DNA of 64,000 bases, taken from contig NZ_UAVD01000052.1 in NCBI RefSeq assembly GCF_900460065.1, positions 1-64,000 of the forward strand. The letters are read 5' to 3'. This document shows, one piece after another, positions 26,205 through 35,167 of the stretch (position 1 is the first letter of the stretch; every line of letters starts with the position of its first letter). The notes beneath the pieces are model-generated. The model worked only from the letters and a program-made list of their open reading frames with translations. It did not search any database and was not told the DNA's origin. The position numbers were made by a program, and so were the translations under genes. Origin of the DNA: Streptomyces griseus. GTDB lineage: Bacteria > Actinomycetota > Actinomycetes > Streptomycetales > Streptomycetaceae.

Positions 26205-26798
26205 ATGAGCCGAGGCCTGATCGTCGTGGACGTGCAGAACGACTTCTGCGAAGGAGGCAGCGTCCCCGTCGCCGGCGGCGCACGGATCGCCACCCAGATC
26301 GCCGGGCTGGTGGAGCAGACCGCGGGCACCGACTACCAGTACGTCGTCGCGACCCGGGACCACCACATCGACCCGGGAAGCCACTTCTCCGAGACCCCCG
26401 ACTACAAGGACAGCTTCCCCGTCCACTGCGTGGCGGGAGACGAGGGAAGCGACTTCCACCCCAACTTCGCCCCGACCGCCGACAGCGGCAAGGTCGACGC
26501 CGTCTTCTTCAAGGGAGCCCACAGCGCCTCCAAGAGCGGCTTCGAAGGCGCCGACGAACACGGCACACCCCTGGCGGACTGGCTGCACGCCCGAGGAGTG
26601 GAGGACCTCGACGTCGTCGGCATCGCCACCGACCACTGCGTGCGAGCGACCGCGCTGGACGCAGCCAACGCCGGATTCCGCGCCCGCGTCCTCCTGGACT
26701 ACTCCGTCGGCGTAGCCCCCCACACGACGGCGTCGACCCTCGAGGACTTCCGCAGGGCAGGCATCGCCGTCTCCGGCGACACACCCGCACCGCAGTAG
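26205..26798 (+). CDS. pncA: Nicotinamidase/isochorismatase-family hydrolase
   Basis: A 197-aa cysteine hydrolase. The Asp of the triad is in IVVDVQNDFCEGGSV, the Lys in AVFFKGAHS and the nucleophile Cys in GIATDHCVRATALDA. The metal-site phrase ATRDHHIDPGSHF is also present. Its length and motifs fit PncA-type nicotinamidase, which converts nicotinamide to nicotinate for NAD salvage; a related amidase substrate cannot be excluded. The ATG at 26205 has GAAGGG upstream. It stands alone after the IS3 element. The gene symbol is a family-level suggestion. Confidence 0.85.
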   Translation: MSRGLIVVDVQNDFCEGGSVPVAGGARIATQIAGLVEQTAGTDYQYVVATRDHHIDPGSHFSETPDYKDSFPVHCVAGDEGSDFHPNFAPTADSGKVDAVFFKGAHSASKSGFEGADEHGTPLADWLHARGVEDLDVVGIATDHCVRATALDAANAGFRARVLLDYSVGVAPHTTASTLEDFRRAGIAVSGDTPAPQ

Positions 26799-26905
26799 GA
26801 GAAGGCGCGCGGAGCTGTCCGGACGCGGCTTCCTGGGGTGGCGCTTACGCCCCTGGACCATGAACGGAGCGATCCTGCCCGCCGGAGGCCTGTGGGCCAC
26901 CCCGC

Positions 26906-27157
26906 GTGATAACGCCGGCCTCCCTGACCAGGCTGCTCGTCGAACGACGTCTCGGCGAACCTGCGCCCTCATGGCAGACGGCGGGCCGACTGCGCTGGCA
27001 CGACGGCGCGACCAGGGGCGCATCCGTCTTCGCGGGTGCCATGGACGACGGCACCTGGATCATGGTCCACAGCCTCTCCGGACAGCCACTGCCGACGGAA
27101 GAGATGGCCGCCCAAGTCCTGAAGAACGCGGTGACCAAAATGTCCCGAGAAATTTGA
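26906..27157 (+). CDS. Hypothetical protein (83 aa)
   Basis: The GTG at 26906 opens a frame with strong G/C third positions: ITPASLTRLLVERRLGEP, then GASVFAGAMDDGTWIMVHSLSGQPL, ending NAVTKMSREI. It looks like a small alpha/beta protein. No family is recognised. 27158-27379 has no clear start for the next gene. Confidence 0.5.
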   Translation: MITPASLTRLLVERRLGEPAPSWQTAGRLRWHDGATRGASVFAGAMDDGTWIMVHSLSGQPLPTEEMAAQVLKNAVTKMSREI

Positions 27158-27379
27158 ACCAAGCACGCAGGAACACCGCACCACGCCGTACTGACCCGCT
27201 CGGGAACCCGGTCGCCGTGCTTGAGAAACGTCTACGCCACCCCATCTCCGTAGTGACCACGGAGAACGACAGCATCATCATCGGGGCGCAGAGAGCCGGC
27301 CCGACGGCGGCACCGCGATCGTCGTCCCGGCCGGCACCAGAACCCCCAACCGGTGCCGCCATCTCGACTGCCGGGGCCT

Positions 27380-28020
27380 GGCCGTCTACCTGCACTGGGA
27401 GCCCGGCCACCGCACCGGCCGCATCGACTACTCCACCACCACCGAGCAGGAAATCGAGTACATGGTCCTCCTCATGAAGGCCCTGAAACTTCTCGGGCCC
27501 TGGCACCAGGAGGCAGCCGCCCGCGCGCTCTCTGGAACCGACCAGGATGTCCTGGACTACCTCCGCACGCGCTGGAAGGAAGCCAACCACAACGATATCC
27601 GCCAGCGAGTCGTCGAGCTGAGCACACAGAGCCCCTACACCTCGGTTCGCACCGTAGCAACAGAAGTCCTCAGCGGCACGCCGGCACAGAGCCCCTACAC
27701 CTCGGTTCGCACCGTAGCAACAGAAGTCCTCAGCGGCACGCCGGCACAGATCGAAGCCTTCTACACCGACGGCCAGTACGAGGCCGGCATCGACGACATG
27801 AAGGTCGACGTCGCCCGGCTGACCAGCACAGGCGGACCAGGCGTTGCCGAGGCGGCCAAGGCCGCGCTCCGCAACGGATCCGCCCTGGCCCTCGCCAAGT
27901 TCCTGAAAATCGGGCAGTACGGCGAACACATCACCGACGAAAGGGTTACCGCCGCACGCCTGACCAACACCGGAGGGCCGGAGGTAGTCGCAGCTGCTAC
28001 AACCGCTCTCGCCGGCGACA
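27380..28020 (+). pseudogene. ALF-repeat protein fragment
   Basis: Reads LAVYLHWEPGHRTGRIDYS, then WHQEAAARALSGTDQDVLDYL, and two ALF-type repeats (FYTDGQYEAGIDDMKVDVARL and KFLKIGQYGEHITDERVTAA, each followed by TGGP-VAEAAKAAL-like sequence). ALF repeats occur in long secreted or regulatory Streptomyces proteins. Here neither a convincing start nor a natural end is present. The frame runs straight into the TcmP gene, whose own 5' end is missing, so this is a truncated piece. It also carries a perfect 60-bp tandem duplication. Confidence 0.6.
27625..27744 (+). repeat. Perfect 60-bp tandem duplication
   Basis: Bases 27625-27684 are repeated exactly at 27685-27744, adding 20 in-frame residues (AQSPYTSVRTVATEVLSGTP). 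The perfect identity indicates a recent slippage or recombination event. Confidence 0.9.
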
Positions 28021-28113
28021 GCGGCCAAGCACAGGCTGTATCAGCGGTACCTGGATGCGTGGTGGCCGATCCTGCTGCAGACCTCGCAGCGAACGGGCTT
28101 CGCCTTCCCGCGA

Positions 28114-29109
28114 GTGACCCTGCTGGACGCGTTCGCCGGCCCCGGACGGTACGAGGCCGGGGAACCCGGCTCGCCTGTGTTCATCCTGGACCGGCTGCTG
28201 AACCATCACGCGGTCGAGCGGATGAATCTGAGCCGGAGCCGGGTGCATCTGGTGTTCATCGAGCGGGATCCGGCGCGACACGAGCACCTGGTGTCCGAGC
28301 TGGTCGCGGTGTTCGGCCCGCTGGAGGATCTGCCGGTGCGGGTTGAAGTACGCCGTGGGGAGGCCGGGAAGGACAGCCTGCCGGTCCTGACCGAGCTGGG
28401 CGCGTGGGGCAACCCGATCCTGGGAATCTTCGACAGCTGGGGCAGCGTGAACGTGCCGCTGAAGGTGATGGCACGGATCGCCCGCAATCGGTCCAGTGAG
28501 GTGATCACGACCTTCGGGCCGAACTGGTTCAGCCGCCGCGAGGAGCTGAACGCGGACCTCCTCGACACCGTCTTCGGCGGCCGCGGCTTCTGGATGCCGG
28601 CCGCCGACGAAGCTCGGTCTGACGAACGCTGGCGAGCTTGGCTGGGTACCTACCGCAACGCCCTGAAACGGGCCGGGTTCGGCTACCAACTGCAGTTCCA
28701 GCTCGTGCCGCGTACCGGGCAGCCGCTCTACCTGGTCTTCGGCACCGGAAGCGATGCTGGCCTGCGGGCGATGAAGGACGCGATGTGGAAGGTCGACGAC
28801 CGCGACGGTGAGAGCTTCCGGGACCCACGCAACCGCGGCGGCGCGGTCGCCGGACAGATCGACCTGTTCCAGATGGAGGAGACCCTCGACCCCGAGCTCG
28901 TGGAACTCGTCACCCAGCGCCTGGAGCGCGGTGACGTCACGGTGGAAGCGGTGGGCCGGTGGCTGCTGACCGAGACCAGCCGCTGGATGTCCACCCACGC
29001 CCTCAAGGCGGCCCGGGTGATGCGCCAGGACGGGTCCCTGGTCGTCCAGTCGGCCGGGAAGCTGACCAACAAGAGTGTGGTGGGTCTGCCGGCTCCCGTG
29101 AGGTCCTGA
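28114..29109 (+). CDS. tcmP: Three-Cys-motif partner protein TcmP
   Basis: The 331-aa frame from the GTG at 28114 begins TLLDAFAGPGRYEAG and includes VFIERDPARHEHL and GIFDSWGSV, the signature of the three-Cys-motif partner family. Homologous sequence starts earlier in the same frame (AKHRLYQRYLDAWWPILLQT from 28027), where no start codon exists, so the natural N-terminus was lost at a junction with the ALF fragment near 28015. Convergent with a Gp37/Gp68 three-Cys gene and separated from it by a shared 17-bp hairpin. The biochemical role of TcmP is unknown; the ribose-methyltransferase-like DAFAGPGRY start is only suggestive. Confidence 0.78.
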   Translation: MTLLDAFAGPGRYEAGEPGSPVFILDRLLNHHAVERMNLSRSRVHLVFIERDPARHEHLVSELVAVFGPLEDLPVRVEVRRGEAGKDSLPVLTELGAWGNPILGIFDSWGSVNVPLKVMARIARNRSSEVITTFGPNWFSRREELNADLLDTVFGGRGFWMPAADEARSDERWRAWLGTYRNALKRAGFGYQLQFQLVPRTGQPLYLVFGTGSDAGLRAMKDAMWKVDDRDGESFRDPRNRGGAVAGQIDLFQMEETLDPELVELVTQRLERGDVTVEAVGRWLLTETSRWMSTHALKAARVMRQDGSLVVQSAGKLTNKSVVGLPAPVRS

Positions 29110-29127
29110 CCCGTCGCCCGCAGTCGT

Positions 29128-29170
29128 ACAGCGGGCCCGGCCCCGGAGCATACGGGGCCGGGCCCGCTGT
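29128..29170. terminator. Bidirectional 17-bp hairpin
   Basis: Arms 29128-29144 and 29154-29170 are perfectly complementary, with a 9-base loop. It sits between the convergent stops of tcmP and the Gp37/Gp68 gene and can end both transcripts. Confidence 0.85.
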
Positions 29171-29187
29171 GCAGGCGGCCTTTGACG

Positions 29188-29955
29188 TCAGGCGGGAGCC
29201 CCGTGCCTCGCCCGGGGGTACTCCCGCACCCGCAGGGCTGCGGGGAACTGGTCGATGTCCTTGTGGAGCGCCTTGTTCCAGCCCGATCCCAGCTGCTTGA
29301 CGAACACCGAGGTGCCCGACGCCTGGCATGTCTCGACGATGTCGCTGGCCCATTGGAGGTCCGTGGAACGGGCGCCGGTGCCAGACTCGCCACCGACGAT
29401 CACCCAGTCGATCCCGGACACCTCCAACCCGGGGAGCGGCCCGATCAGCGGCTCGCACGACAGGAACTTCACCGCGGCGGGAACCTGCCGCAGGTCCTCC
29501 ACCCGTGGCAGCTCCTTGACGCTCTCCACCGACACGCCCATCCACAGGTTCTCGGGCCACTCCAGCCGGTCGGCGAGCTGCCGCACCCGCCGGGCCCGCT
29601 TGGTCAGCACCTGGTACGTGTGCTGCGGAGTGGAGGCCATCACCTCGAAGACCCGGCGCACGTAGTCCAGCGGGACTCGGGCGTGGAAGAGATCACTCAT
29701 GGAGTTGACAAAGACCGTGCGCGGGGCGCGCCACCTCAACGGGACGGTCAGCGCCTGCGGATGCACCGTCAGGCCGAACCCCGGGCCGGACGTCCGGGGA
29801 TCACCGTCGTTCTGGTACTTCGGCGACCCCATCGCCTTCAGCCGCTTCGACAGGGTCAGGGCGTAGCAGTTGTCACACCCCGCCGACACTCGGTCGCATC
29901 CCGTGGTCGGGTTCCATGTCGCTTCGGTCCACTCGATCGAACTGCGGTCGCTCAC
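29188..29955 (-). CDS. Gp37/Gp68 (DUF5131) three-Cys-motif protein
   Basis: A 255-aa protein beginning with IEWTEATWNPTTGCDRVSAG followed by CDNCYA, the three-Cys motif that defines the phage Gp37/Gp68 family. FVNSMSDLFHARVP, QVLTKRARR, WMGVSVES, SCEPLIGPL and WVIVGGESG are all family hallmarks. The cysteines suggest a metal or Fe-S site. The GTG at 29955 is the start. Members are frequent in phages and mobile elements and often occur with TcmP, as here. A joint nucleic-acid or protein modification role is an inference. Confidence 0.88.
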   Translation of the reverse strand: MSDRSSIEWTEATWNPTTGCDRVSAGCDNCYALTLSKRLKAMGSPKYQNDGDPRTSGPGFGLTVHPQALTVPLRWRAPRTVFVNSMSDLFHARVPLDYVRRVFEVMASTPQHTYQVLTKRARRVRQLADRLEWPENLWMGVSVESVKELPRVEDLRQVPAAVKFLSCEPLIGPLPGLEVSGIDWVIVGGESGTGARSTDLQWASDIVETCQASGTSVFVKQLGSGWNKALHKDIDQFPAALRVREYPRARHGAPA

Positions 29956-30143
29956 CGCGCCCCTCCCACTCCGGTCTCCGCGGCATCCCGATGACGGGAG
30001 ACCCCGGTGTGCTGCCTAACGATGCCGTTCCCGCCGGAGTACCGGGGTGGATATGCCGGTATCCGACCGCCCTTCGGGCTACGCCGTAACCCCATCATTC
30101 GAACCTCCGTTTGAAAACCAGTGGGTGTGTGAAATTCCGTCGA

Positions 30144-31019
30144 TCACGCCGTACGGTCCAGCCGCTCAGGCGCGGCCACCGGGGTGATCGTGGGCAGCCC
30201 GGCCCGTTCGGCCGCGAGGCGTTGCAGGGCACGCGCTCGGGCCGCATCGCTGGATCCGACCTGCTGCTGGGCGGCGGCTTTGGTCTGGAGCTCTTCGAGT
30301 GCCCGGCGGCCCTCGGCAAAGCGCTCCTCGGATTCCCGGATCCGGTCACGGAGTTGCCGTTGGGCGGCCGCCTGGACCTTCGGGTTGGTGTGCTGCCGGG
30401 TGGTGTTCCAGGTGGTGCGGTGGGCGGTGAGGGCCTGGTGGTAGCCGTCGGCGGCCGTCTCCCGGGTCTTCACCGGTGCCCCCGGCGCGACCGGGGCGGG
30501 AACGGGCGACGCGGGCAGGGGAGATCGGTCCGCAGGTGCCGTTCCGGGGGGCAGGACGCGGATGGTGCGCACGGTGCCGGTGCCGGTGGTCTCGTTGGCG
30601 GCGGTGATGATGCGGGCGCTGATCAGTCGGAGCTGAGTGGCGTAGGCCGGTGATTCGGGGAGCAGGTCCAGCTGTCCGGTTTCGGCGTGGAAGGCGAGGG
30701 CCTGGACGCGGTCGGCCAGGTGGGGGGTAATGGTGGCGGCGATGTCGGGCCAGCGGTCCAGGACGGTTCCGCTGGCCGCCGGGAGTTCCCAGGCGCGGTC
30801 GGTCATCAGGGTCTGGAGTACGGCGGCGAACCCTGACGGCTCGCGTCCGCTGGGCCGGACGGTGCGGGTCCGGTGGCGGCGCGGGGCTCGGCTCTCGCTG
30901 GCTCCGCGCTTCTTGGCGGCTTCGCGGGCCTGGTGCAGGGCGATGCGGGCGAGGTCGGCGCCGGACAGTTCCGGAGCGGTGTCCTCGGGCTGGCTGGTGG
31001 GGGTGTCCACGTTGGTCAT
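30144..31019 (-). CDS. DUF721/DciA-like protein
   Basis: A 291-aa protein. Residues about 60-165 match the DUF721/DciA fold: GTVLDRWPDIAATITPHLAD, LDLLPESPAYATQLRLISA, TVRTIRVLPPG. DciA proteins load the replicative helicase in many bacteria. The Arg/Ala-rich coiled C-terminus (QAAAQRQLRDRIRESEERFAEGRRALEEL) is an accessory extension I associate with Streptomyces plasmid or accessory copies. AGGAGG lies right before the ATG at 31019, 9 bases after the upstream gene's stop, so the two form an operon. It may support replication of a mobile element, not the chromosome. Confidence 0.75.
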   Translation of the reverse strand: MTNVDTPTSQPEDTAPELSGADLARIALHQAREAAKKRGASESRAPRRHRTRTVRPSGREPSGFAAVLQTLMTDRAWELPAASGTVLDRWPDIAATITPHLADRVQALAFHAETGQLDLLPESPAYATQLRLISARIITAANETTGTGTVRTIRVLPPGTAPADRSPLPASPVPAPVAPGAPVKTRETAADGYHQALTAHRTTWNTTRQHTNPKVQAAAQRQLRDRIRESEERFAEGRRALEELQTKAAAQQQVGSSDAARARALQRLAAERAGLPTITPVAAPERLDRTA

Positions 31020-31028
31020 GTCGGCCTC

Positions 31029-31628
31029 CTACCGGCGTCCGTACGTCATCAGCGAGCTGCGGGCCCCGCAGGCGAGTTGCATGCCGCGGCGGACCAGGGC
31101 GGGGCCGTAGAGGTGTTCGGCTTCCTCGCGGCCCAGAGTGTCGACCGCCACGGTGATCAGCGAGGTGTCGCCCATCATCAAGCGCTGGCGGGCATCGTTG
31201 CGGGCCAGGACGATCTCGTCGTCCTGGAGGCCCTGCACCCCGGGCCCGATGGGCAGGCTCTCTGTGTCCGGGCCCGAGTCCTGGTGGTTGGTCAGGGCTG
31301 CGCGGCCGCCGGTCGCGACCTCCCTGACCTTCGCGAACGCCGCCGCGACGTCCTGCTGGAGGCAGTAGCTGGTCGGCATGGCCCAGCCCCCGTCGTACCG
31401 CTCGGTACGGTCGCGGACCTGCTCGATGCGGTGACGGCGCGCGGTTTCCTGGGCCCTGCGCCACTGCTCGATCGCATCCGCGCGCTTCCCCGGGGTGTCG
31501 AGGACGGTCGCGGCACCGGCCAGCAGCACGGCGAGCAGGCCCGATCCCCGGCGGACCCTGGCCACTTCGCCGCGCATGTGGAGCCAGGCCCGGACGTCGG
31601 TCACGGTCCATCCGGCATCGGCGTGCAT
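31029..31628 (-). CDS. Hypothetical protein upstream of the DciA-like gene
   Basis: From the ATG at 31628 the product is 199 aa: a helical N-terminus (MHADAGWTVTDVRAWLHM), a hydrophobic stretch (SGLLAVLLAGAATVL), an Arg-rich coil (ALEQWRRAQETARRHRIEQV style), then a C-terminal domain ending MQLACGARSSLMTYGRR. A longer form from 31730 is possible. No family is recognised. The tight spacing to the DUF721 gene suggests a shared role, perhaps in replication or maintenance of an element. Confidence 0.55.
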   Translation of the reverse strand: MHADAGWTVTDVRAWLHMRGEVARVRRGSGLLAVLLAGAATVLDTPGKRADAIEQWRRAQETARRHRIEQVRDRTERYDGGWAMPTSYCLQQDVAAAFAKVREVATGGRAALTNHQDSGPDTESLPIGPGVQGLQDDEIVLARNDARQRLMMGDTSLITVAVDTLGREEAEHLYGPALVRRGMQLACGARSSLMTYGRR

Positions 31629-31683
31629 CACGATGCGGTCTCTGTGTAGGGATTGGGTTTCTGTCTTACCCTCGGGCCGTGCA

Positions 31684-31900
31684 TCAGGGGTCTCGCATAC
31701 CGGGGACCGCTGAAACTGAGCAGTACTCAACCAACCTGCGCAGGCACGCCAAGAGCGGGTCAGGCAGCGGGCGGGCGATCACCTCCAGGAGCACCGGCAC
31801 CGGCCGGCCCGCGTCCAGGAGCCCGGTCACCATGAGGCCCTGGTCCCGGAGCGTGCGCCCGGTGAGCAGCAGCTCGGGTCCGCGCCGATCGCGAGCAGCA
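31684..31900 (-). pseudogene. Possible 3' gene fragment
   Basis: The frame ELLLTGRTLRDQGLMVTGLL, then VPVLLEVIARPLPDPLLACL, ending at 31684, reads like the end of a real protein, but upstream it dissolves. No family. 31901-32631 (about 730 bp) is less G+C-rich, has no convincing gene, and probably contains the promoter of the next gene. Confidence 0.25.
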
Positions 31901-32631
31901 GGTCGACCCCGGGCGAGGCATTCACCCGCACCGGACCACCGACAGGGCCGGGCAGCCCAGAGGAGTCCGGGGCCTTCTGGGGTCGTCCAAGCTATGGGGG
32001 ATCTGGGGGCTGTCCCGCGAGTCCTCGTTCCGTGGGGCGGCACCGGAGGGGTGAGAGCCCGGTCCCGGCAAGTGCTGGGAGCACGGACGTTCCGGAGGGG
32101 GAGCTGTCGGATCGGGGGGACCGCACTCGAAATTTCAGGGTCGGGCTGGGGCGGTTGCTCTGGGCCAATTAGGCAGCTGCTGTCCTTGAGGACGATCAAG
32201 ATTTTTCGGCCCGCTGAGCTTCTTCTGTCATCTTCTACGCATCCGATGGGTCGCGGGCTACATGCACTTTGGGGGTTCTGAGCGTGCCGTGTTCGCCGTT
32301 CCGGTGTTGAGGTTTTCCGAAAGTTTCCTTGTTTTTGATCCATGGATCCAGCTGTGGCGCAGGCGTACGAGTCGGCAGGGACCAGAGAGATTGAGTCCAT
32401 GGTCCTCTCGCTGTATCGCAGTCCCGGGGAGGAAAGAAACGCCTGTCGTTTGTTGGCGTATTCCCGTATGGAATCCCGGTTCGTGGCCGGTCAAGGCGGC
32501 CGCCGGACAGTTCCGGTCTGTCCGGAACAGGGCGATGCTTCTGCTGGTGAGGTTCTTGTCGTGCCAGTGTGTCGCCACATCGGCCTGCCCCGGTCTGATG
32601 CGCAACGAAGTGCACCTACCAAGGAGAGTTC

Positions 32632-33060
32632 ATGAGCATGCGGTCATCGGCGCGTTTCCGCAGCACGATCACCGGAGCGGCTGTCTGCTCCGCCCTCGCA
32701 CTGGGAAGCGTGCTGGCGGGACCCGGCACGGCAGTCGCCTCGGCGGAGACGGGGCAGAACTCGACGTCCGTCTCCGCGGCTTCGTGCAACGTCATCTATC
32801 GGGTATCGACGAACTACAAGGGATGGACCGCGAATTACAGCTGGGCGTGGAACATCAACGTCGCTCAGGGAGACACCGGAGACCGGGTCAGGGAGATCCA
32901 GTGCCTCCTCATATTCAAGGGCTTCGGCGTGGGGGCGGTCGACGGCGACTTCGGCCCCGCAACCCGTACCGCAGTCGTGGCGTTCCAGAAAAACAGGGGC
33001 CTCGACTATGACGGCATCGTCGGGGCGAACACCTGGCGCAAGCTGCGCGTGCGCGATTAA
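32632..33060 (+). CDS. Secreted peptidoglycan-binding protein
   Basis: A 142-aa protein with a Sec signal (basic start, then TGAAVCSALALGSVLAGPGTAVASA). A mature region with two cysteines (AASCNVIYR, REIQCLLI) leads to a PG_binding_1 domain: GDTGDRVREIQCLLIFKGF, AVDGDFGPATRTAVVAFQKNRGL and YDGIVGANTWRKL. AAGGAGAG precedes the ATG at 32632. It is exported and should bind the cell wall. With no catalytic domain it may be a wall-binding or inhibitor protein. Confidence 0.9.
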   Translation: MSMRSSARFRSTITGAAVCSALALGSVLAGPGTAVASAETGQNSTSVSAASCNVIYRVSTNYKGWTANYSWAWNINVAQGDTGDRVREIQCLLIFKGFGVGAVDGDFGPATRTAVVAFQKNRGLDYDGIVGANTWRKLRVRD

Positions 33061-33106
33061 TCCCCATCCGGTCCTCTAGTCACCATCGGGGGGCCACGAC
33101 CGACTC

Positions 33107-33150
33107 CACAGGAGCCCCCGCAGCCGTCACAGCCTCCCGGGGCTCCTGTG
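33107..33150 (+). terminator. 12-bp hairpin after the peptidoglycan-binding gene
   Basis: CACAGGAGCCCC (33107-33118) pairs with 33139-33150 around a 20-base loop, 47 bases after the stop codon. Confidence 0.6.
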
Positions 33151-33220
33151 CGTCCCGCCCCCACCGCGCACCGGACGCAGTAGGAACCCTCTGGGGCCTG
33201 GCCCTACGAAACGGCGCGGT

Positions 33221-33512
33221 ATGGCGGGCCTGGATGCGGTAGCCGGGTTATCGGCTGCGCTGGCGGATCACCGTCGGGCGATGGCCGTGAGGAAGGAAGT
33301 CCGGTTGGCCGGCGGGGACTGGAGCGCGGCTCGCGCGGAACGCCACGTAACCCGGTCTGCGGTGACCGGTCTGCTCCTTCGAGTGCGTCTGCTGCTGGCC
33401 CGAGCTGGCCGAAGCGGCGCCGCGTGCTGTGCAGGGCGCGTACGGCATGCGGGTGGCCGACAAGCACGGCGGCGCTCCAGGAGGCGCGGGAACGGGCGCT
33501 CCGGGCCGCTGA
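33221..33512 (+). pseudogene. Decayed copy of a small repeated gene (copy 1)
   Basis: Begins AGLDAVAGLSAALADHRRAM, then GDWSAARAERHVTRSAVTG. After a one-base frameshift near 33395 it resumes as PELAEAAPRAVQGAYGMRVA and stops at 33510. A related stretch lies at 47158-47400. No function is known. Confidence 0.5.
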
Positions 33513-33695
33513 CGACCTGACCACCGCCGCCGGGTCCGCGCTCGCCGCGCAGCCGCCCGCCGGGGCCCGGCGGGCTCCAGCGGCGCGGGAGAGGCGGTTG
33601 TGGTGGCGACGTGGTTTCGCCCCGGCACGGCGGAGCGCTGTGCCGGGGCGAACCGGTATCTCATGAGTGGTCAGGGTTCTGGGTTCTCCGTGCGT

Positions 33696-34060
33696 TCACA
33701 CAGGGAGCAGTTGCCACTGGCGGTCGCGGTGGTCGTCCTGCGCTCTGTACTGCTTGATCACCGTGGGGGCGTTGGTGTCGGCGCGCAGGAGGAGCCCGCT
33801 GTTGCGGTTCGCGATCTCGTAGACCCGCGGGGTGTCGGTCACCGGGCCGACAGGGATCCGCTCCAGTGCTGGTGGTCGGCGTCGCTGCCTTCGTAGGCAC
33901 GCTGGGCGACCACCGCCCCGTCCACGGTGCCTCCTGCGACGACCTCCAGGGCCTTGCCGCTGCGCAGGTACAGGGCCTCGCCCTCGTCCTGGCCCGACAC
34001 GATCAGCCGCCACCGCTGGCGAGCCCTGGGGGAGGCCAGGTTCTGGAGGAAGACGGGCGG
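33696..34060 (-). pseudogene. Frameshifted ricin-B (beta-trefoil) lectin fragment
   Basis: Upstream frame: RQRWRLIVSGQDEGEALYLR, then GKALEVVAGGTVDGAVVAQR, DADHQHWSG. After a frameshift near 33855: PVGPVTDTPRVYEIANRNSG, LLLRADTNAPTVIKQY, and a final RQWQLLPV. QxW-type motifs and N-x-x-SG-L-L phrases identify ricin-type repeats. The catalytic or signal portion is missing. Probably the end of a once-secreted lectin-bearing enzyme. Confidence 0.6.
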
Positions 34061-34068
34061 GCTCGGGT

Positions 34069-34476
34069 CTACCGGTCGTGTGCTTTTCGTCGTGCGGGGG
34101 CGGTGTGTTGTTGGTGGGCGGTGTGTTCCTGGTCTATGGCGCGTTGGAGGTGCCAGAGGGTGATGGCGGGGAGGAGGCCGCCGAGCCGGGCGGCTGCCCG
34201 GAGGTTCTCGACGGCACCGGCCAGGAGGGCCCTCGCGGTGTGCCCAGGGCCGCCGGGGTGGTCGGGGTTACCAGACCGGTCGGGGGCGTTGGCGGCGGTT
34301 TCGAGGAGGTCGGCGAGCTCCGTGATGCCGGGGTCGTCGGGTACGTGTCCGCCCCAGCGGGCGGCTGCTTCGGCGAGCTGGGTGACACGGCGGTCGCGGC
34401 CGGCTGCCAGGCGTGAGGAGAGCTCCCGGTTGATCACACGGGCATCGTCTCCCGGATCGCGGGCGCGATGCCACAA
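34069..34476 (-). CDS. Hypothetical protein (about 135 aa)
   Basis: A helical protein: ARVINRELSSRLAAGRDRRV, AEAAARWGGHVPDDPGITEL, ADLLETAANAPDRS, and a terminal LGGLLPAITLWHLQRAIDQE. A TTG at 34476 or the GTG at 34440 could be the start; the frame stays open upstream without a better codon. No family is recognised. Confidence 0.4.
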   Translation of the reverse strand: MWHRARDPGDDARVINRELSSRLAAGRDRRVTQLAEAAARWGGHVPDDPGITELADLLETAANAPDRSGNPDHPGGPGHTARALLAGAVENLRAAARLGGLLPAITLWHLQRAIDQEHTAHQQHTAPARRKAHDR

Positions 34477-34802
34477 GGTCCGTCGCGGGAGCGGCAGTCG
34501 GGCGGGAACAGGGTTATCGTCCGCGTCCCTGGCGGGGTGCGGGGGCGGCCTGCCGGCGGTGGTGTGCGGGTGTGGTGGGTTGGGCGGGGGCGGGGCTGCT
34601 CCCGCCCCACCACCGTCCAGGGAACCGGGAGATCACCGCCGACGAGGAAAGGTCTAGACCTAAGGGTGGCGGGTAAACGGCGGGAAGAGCCCCGGGGCGC
34701 CCCACAGGTTCCGCCGGACAGCCCTCCGGCAGGACACCGTCCCGGGGCTCACACCGCAGTCGCCTCCACCGGCACCCCGAACCCCCGGCTGGCCGGTATG
34801 GG

Positions 34803-34966
34803 TTAAGGGGCGACGGTTTCCTCGATCGTCTGCCGGATCTCCAGGACGCTGTCAACGCCGGAGATCCCGAAGAGGCGTCGTACCTGTTGTGAGGGGGTGA
34901 CGATGCGCAGCATCCCCGTCTGGTGGGTGAAGATCAGAAGGTTCAGAAGCGCCGAGTCGGCGAAAC
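34803..34966 (-). pseudogene. 3' fragment of a STAS anti-sigma-factor antagonist
   Basis: The end FADSALLNLLIFTHQTG, then MLRIVTPSQQVRRLFGISG and VLEIRQTIEETVAP, is the C-terminal half of a STAS domain; the conserved DS of the phosphorylation loop is present in FADSALL. The upstream half is missing or scrambled, so it cannot act as a full anti-anti-sigma factor. 34477-34802 contains no other supported gene. Confidence 0.6.
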
Positions 34967-35110
34967 GGCGGGGGCCGGCTGCTTCAGCGCGTCCGCGGGG
35001 GCCGCGACCGGGACCGCGGTGGCGGAGATGTGGGGACCGGTGGGCAGAGGCGCATCGGGCGGCGCCCCTCGTTCCCGAGGGCGGGCCGTCGCGCCAGGGG
35101 TGGTGGCGCA

Positions 35111-35156
35111 AGTTGCGTGCCTCCACGTGAGCCGACTCACGTGGAGGCACGCAACT
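35111..35156 (-). terminator. Perfect 21-bp hairpin after the SsgA-domain operon
   Basis: Arms 35111-35131 and 35136-35156 are exact complements with loop CCGA. It starts 12 bases beyond the stop of the minus-strand operon at 35168. Confidence 0.85.
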
Positions 35157-35167
35157 GCGATCGTGTT

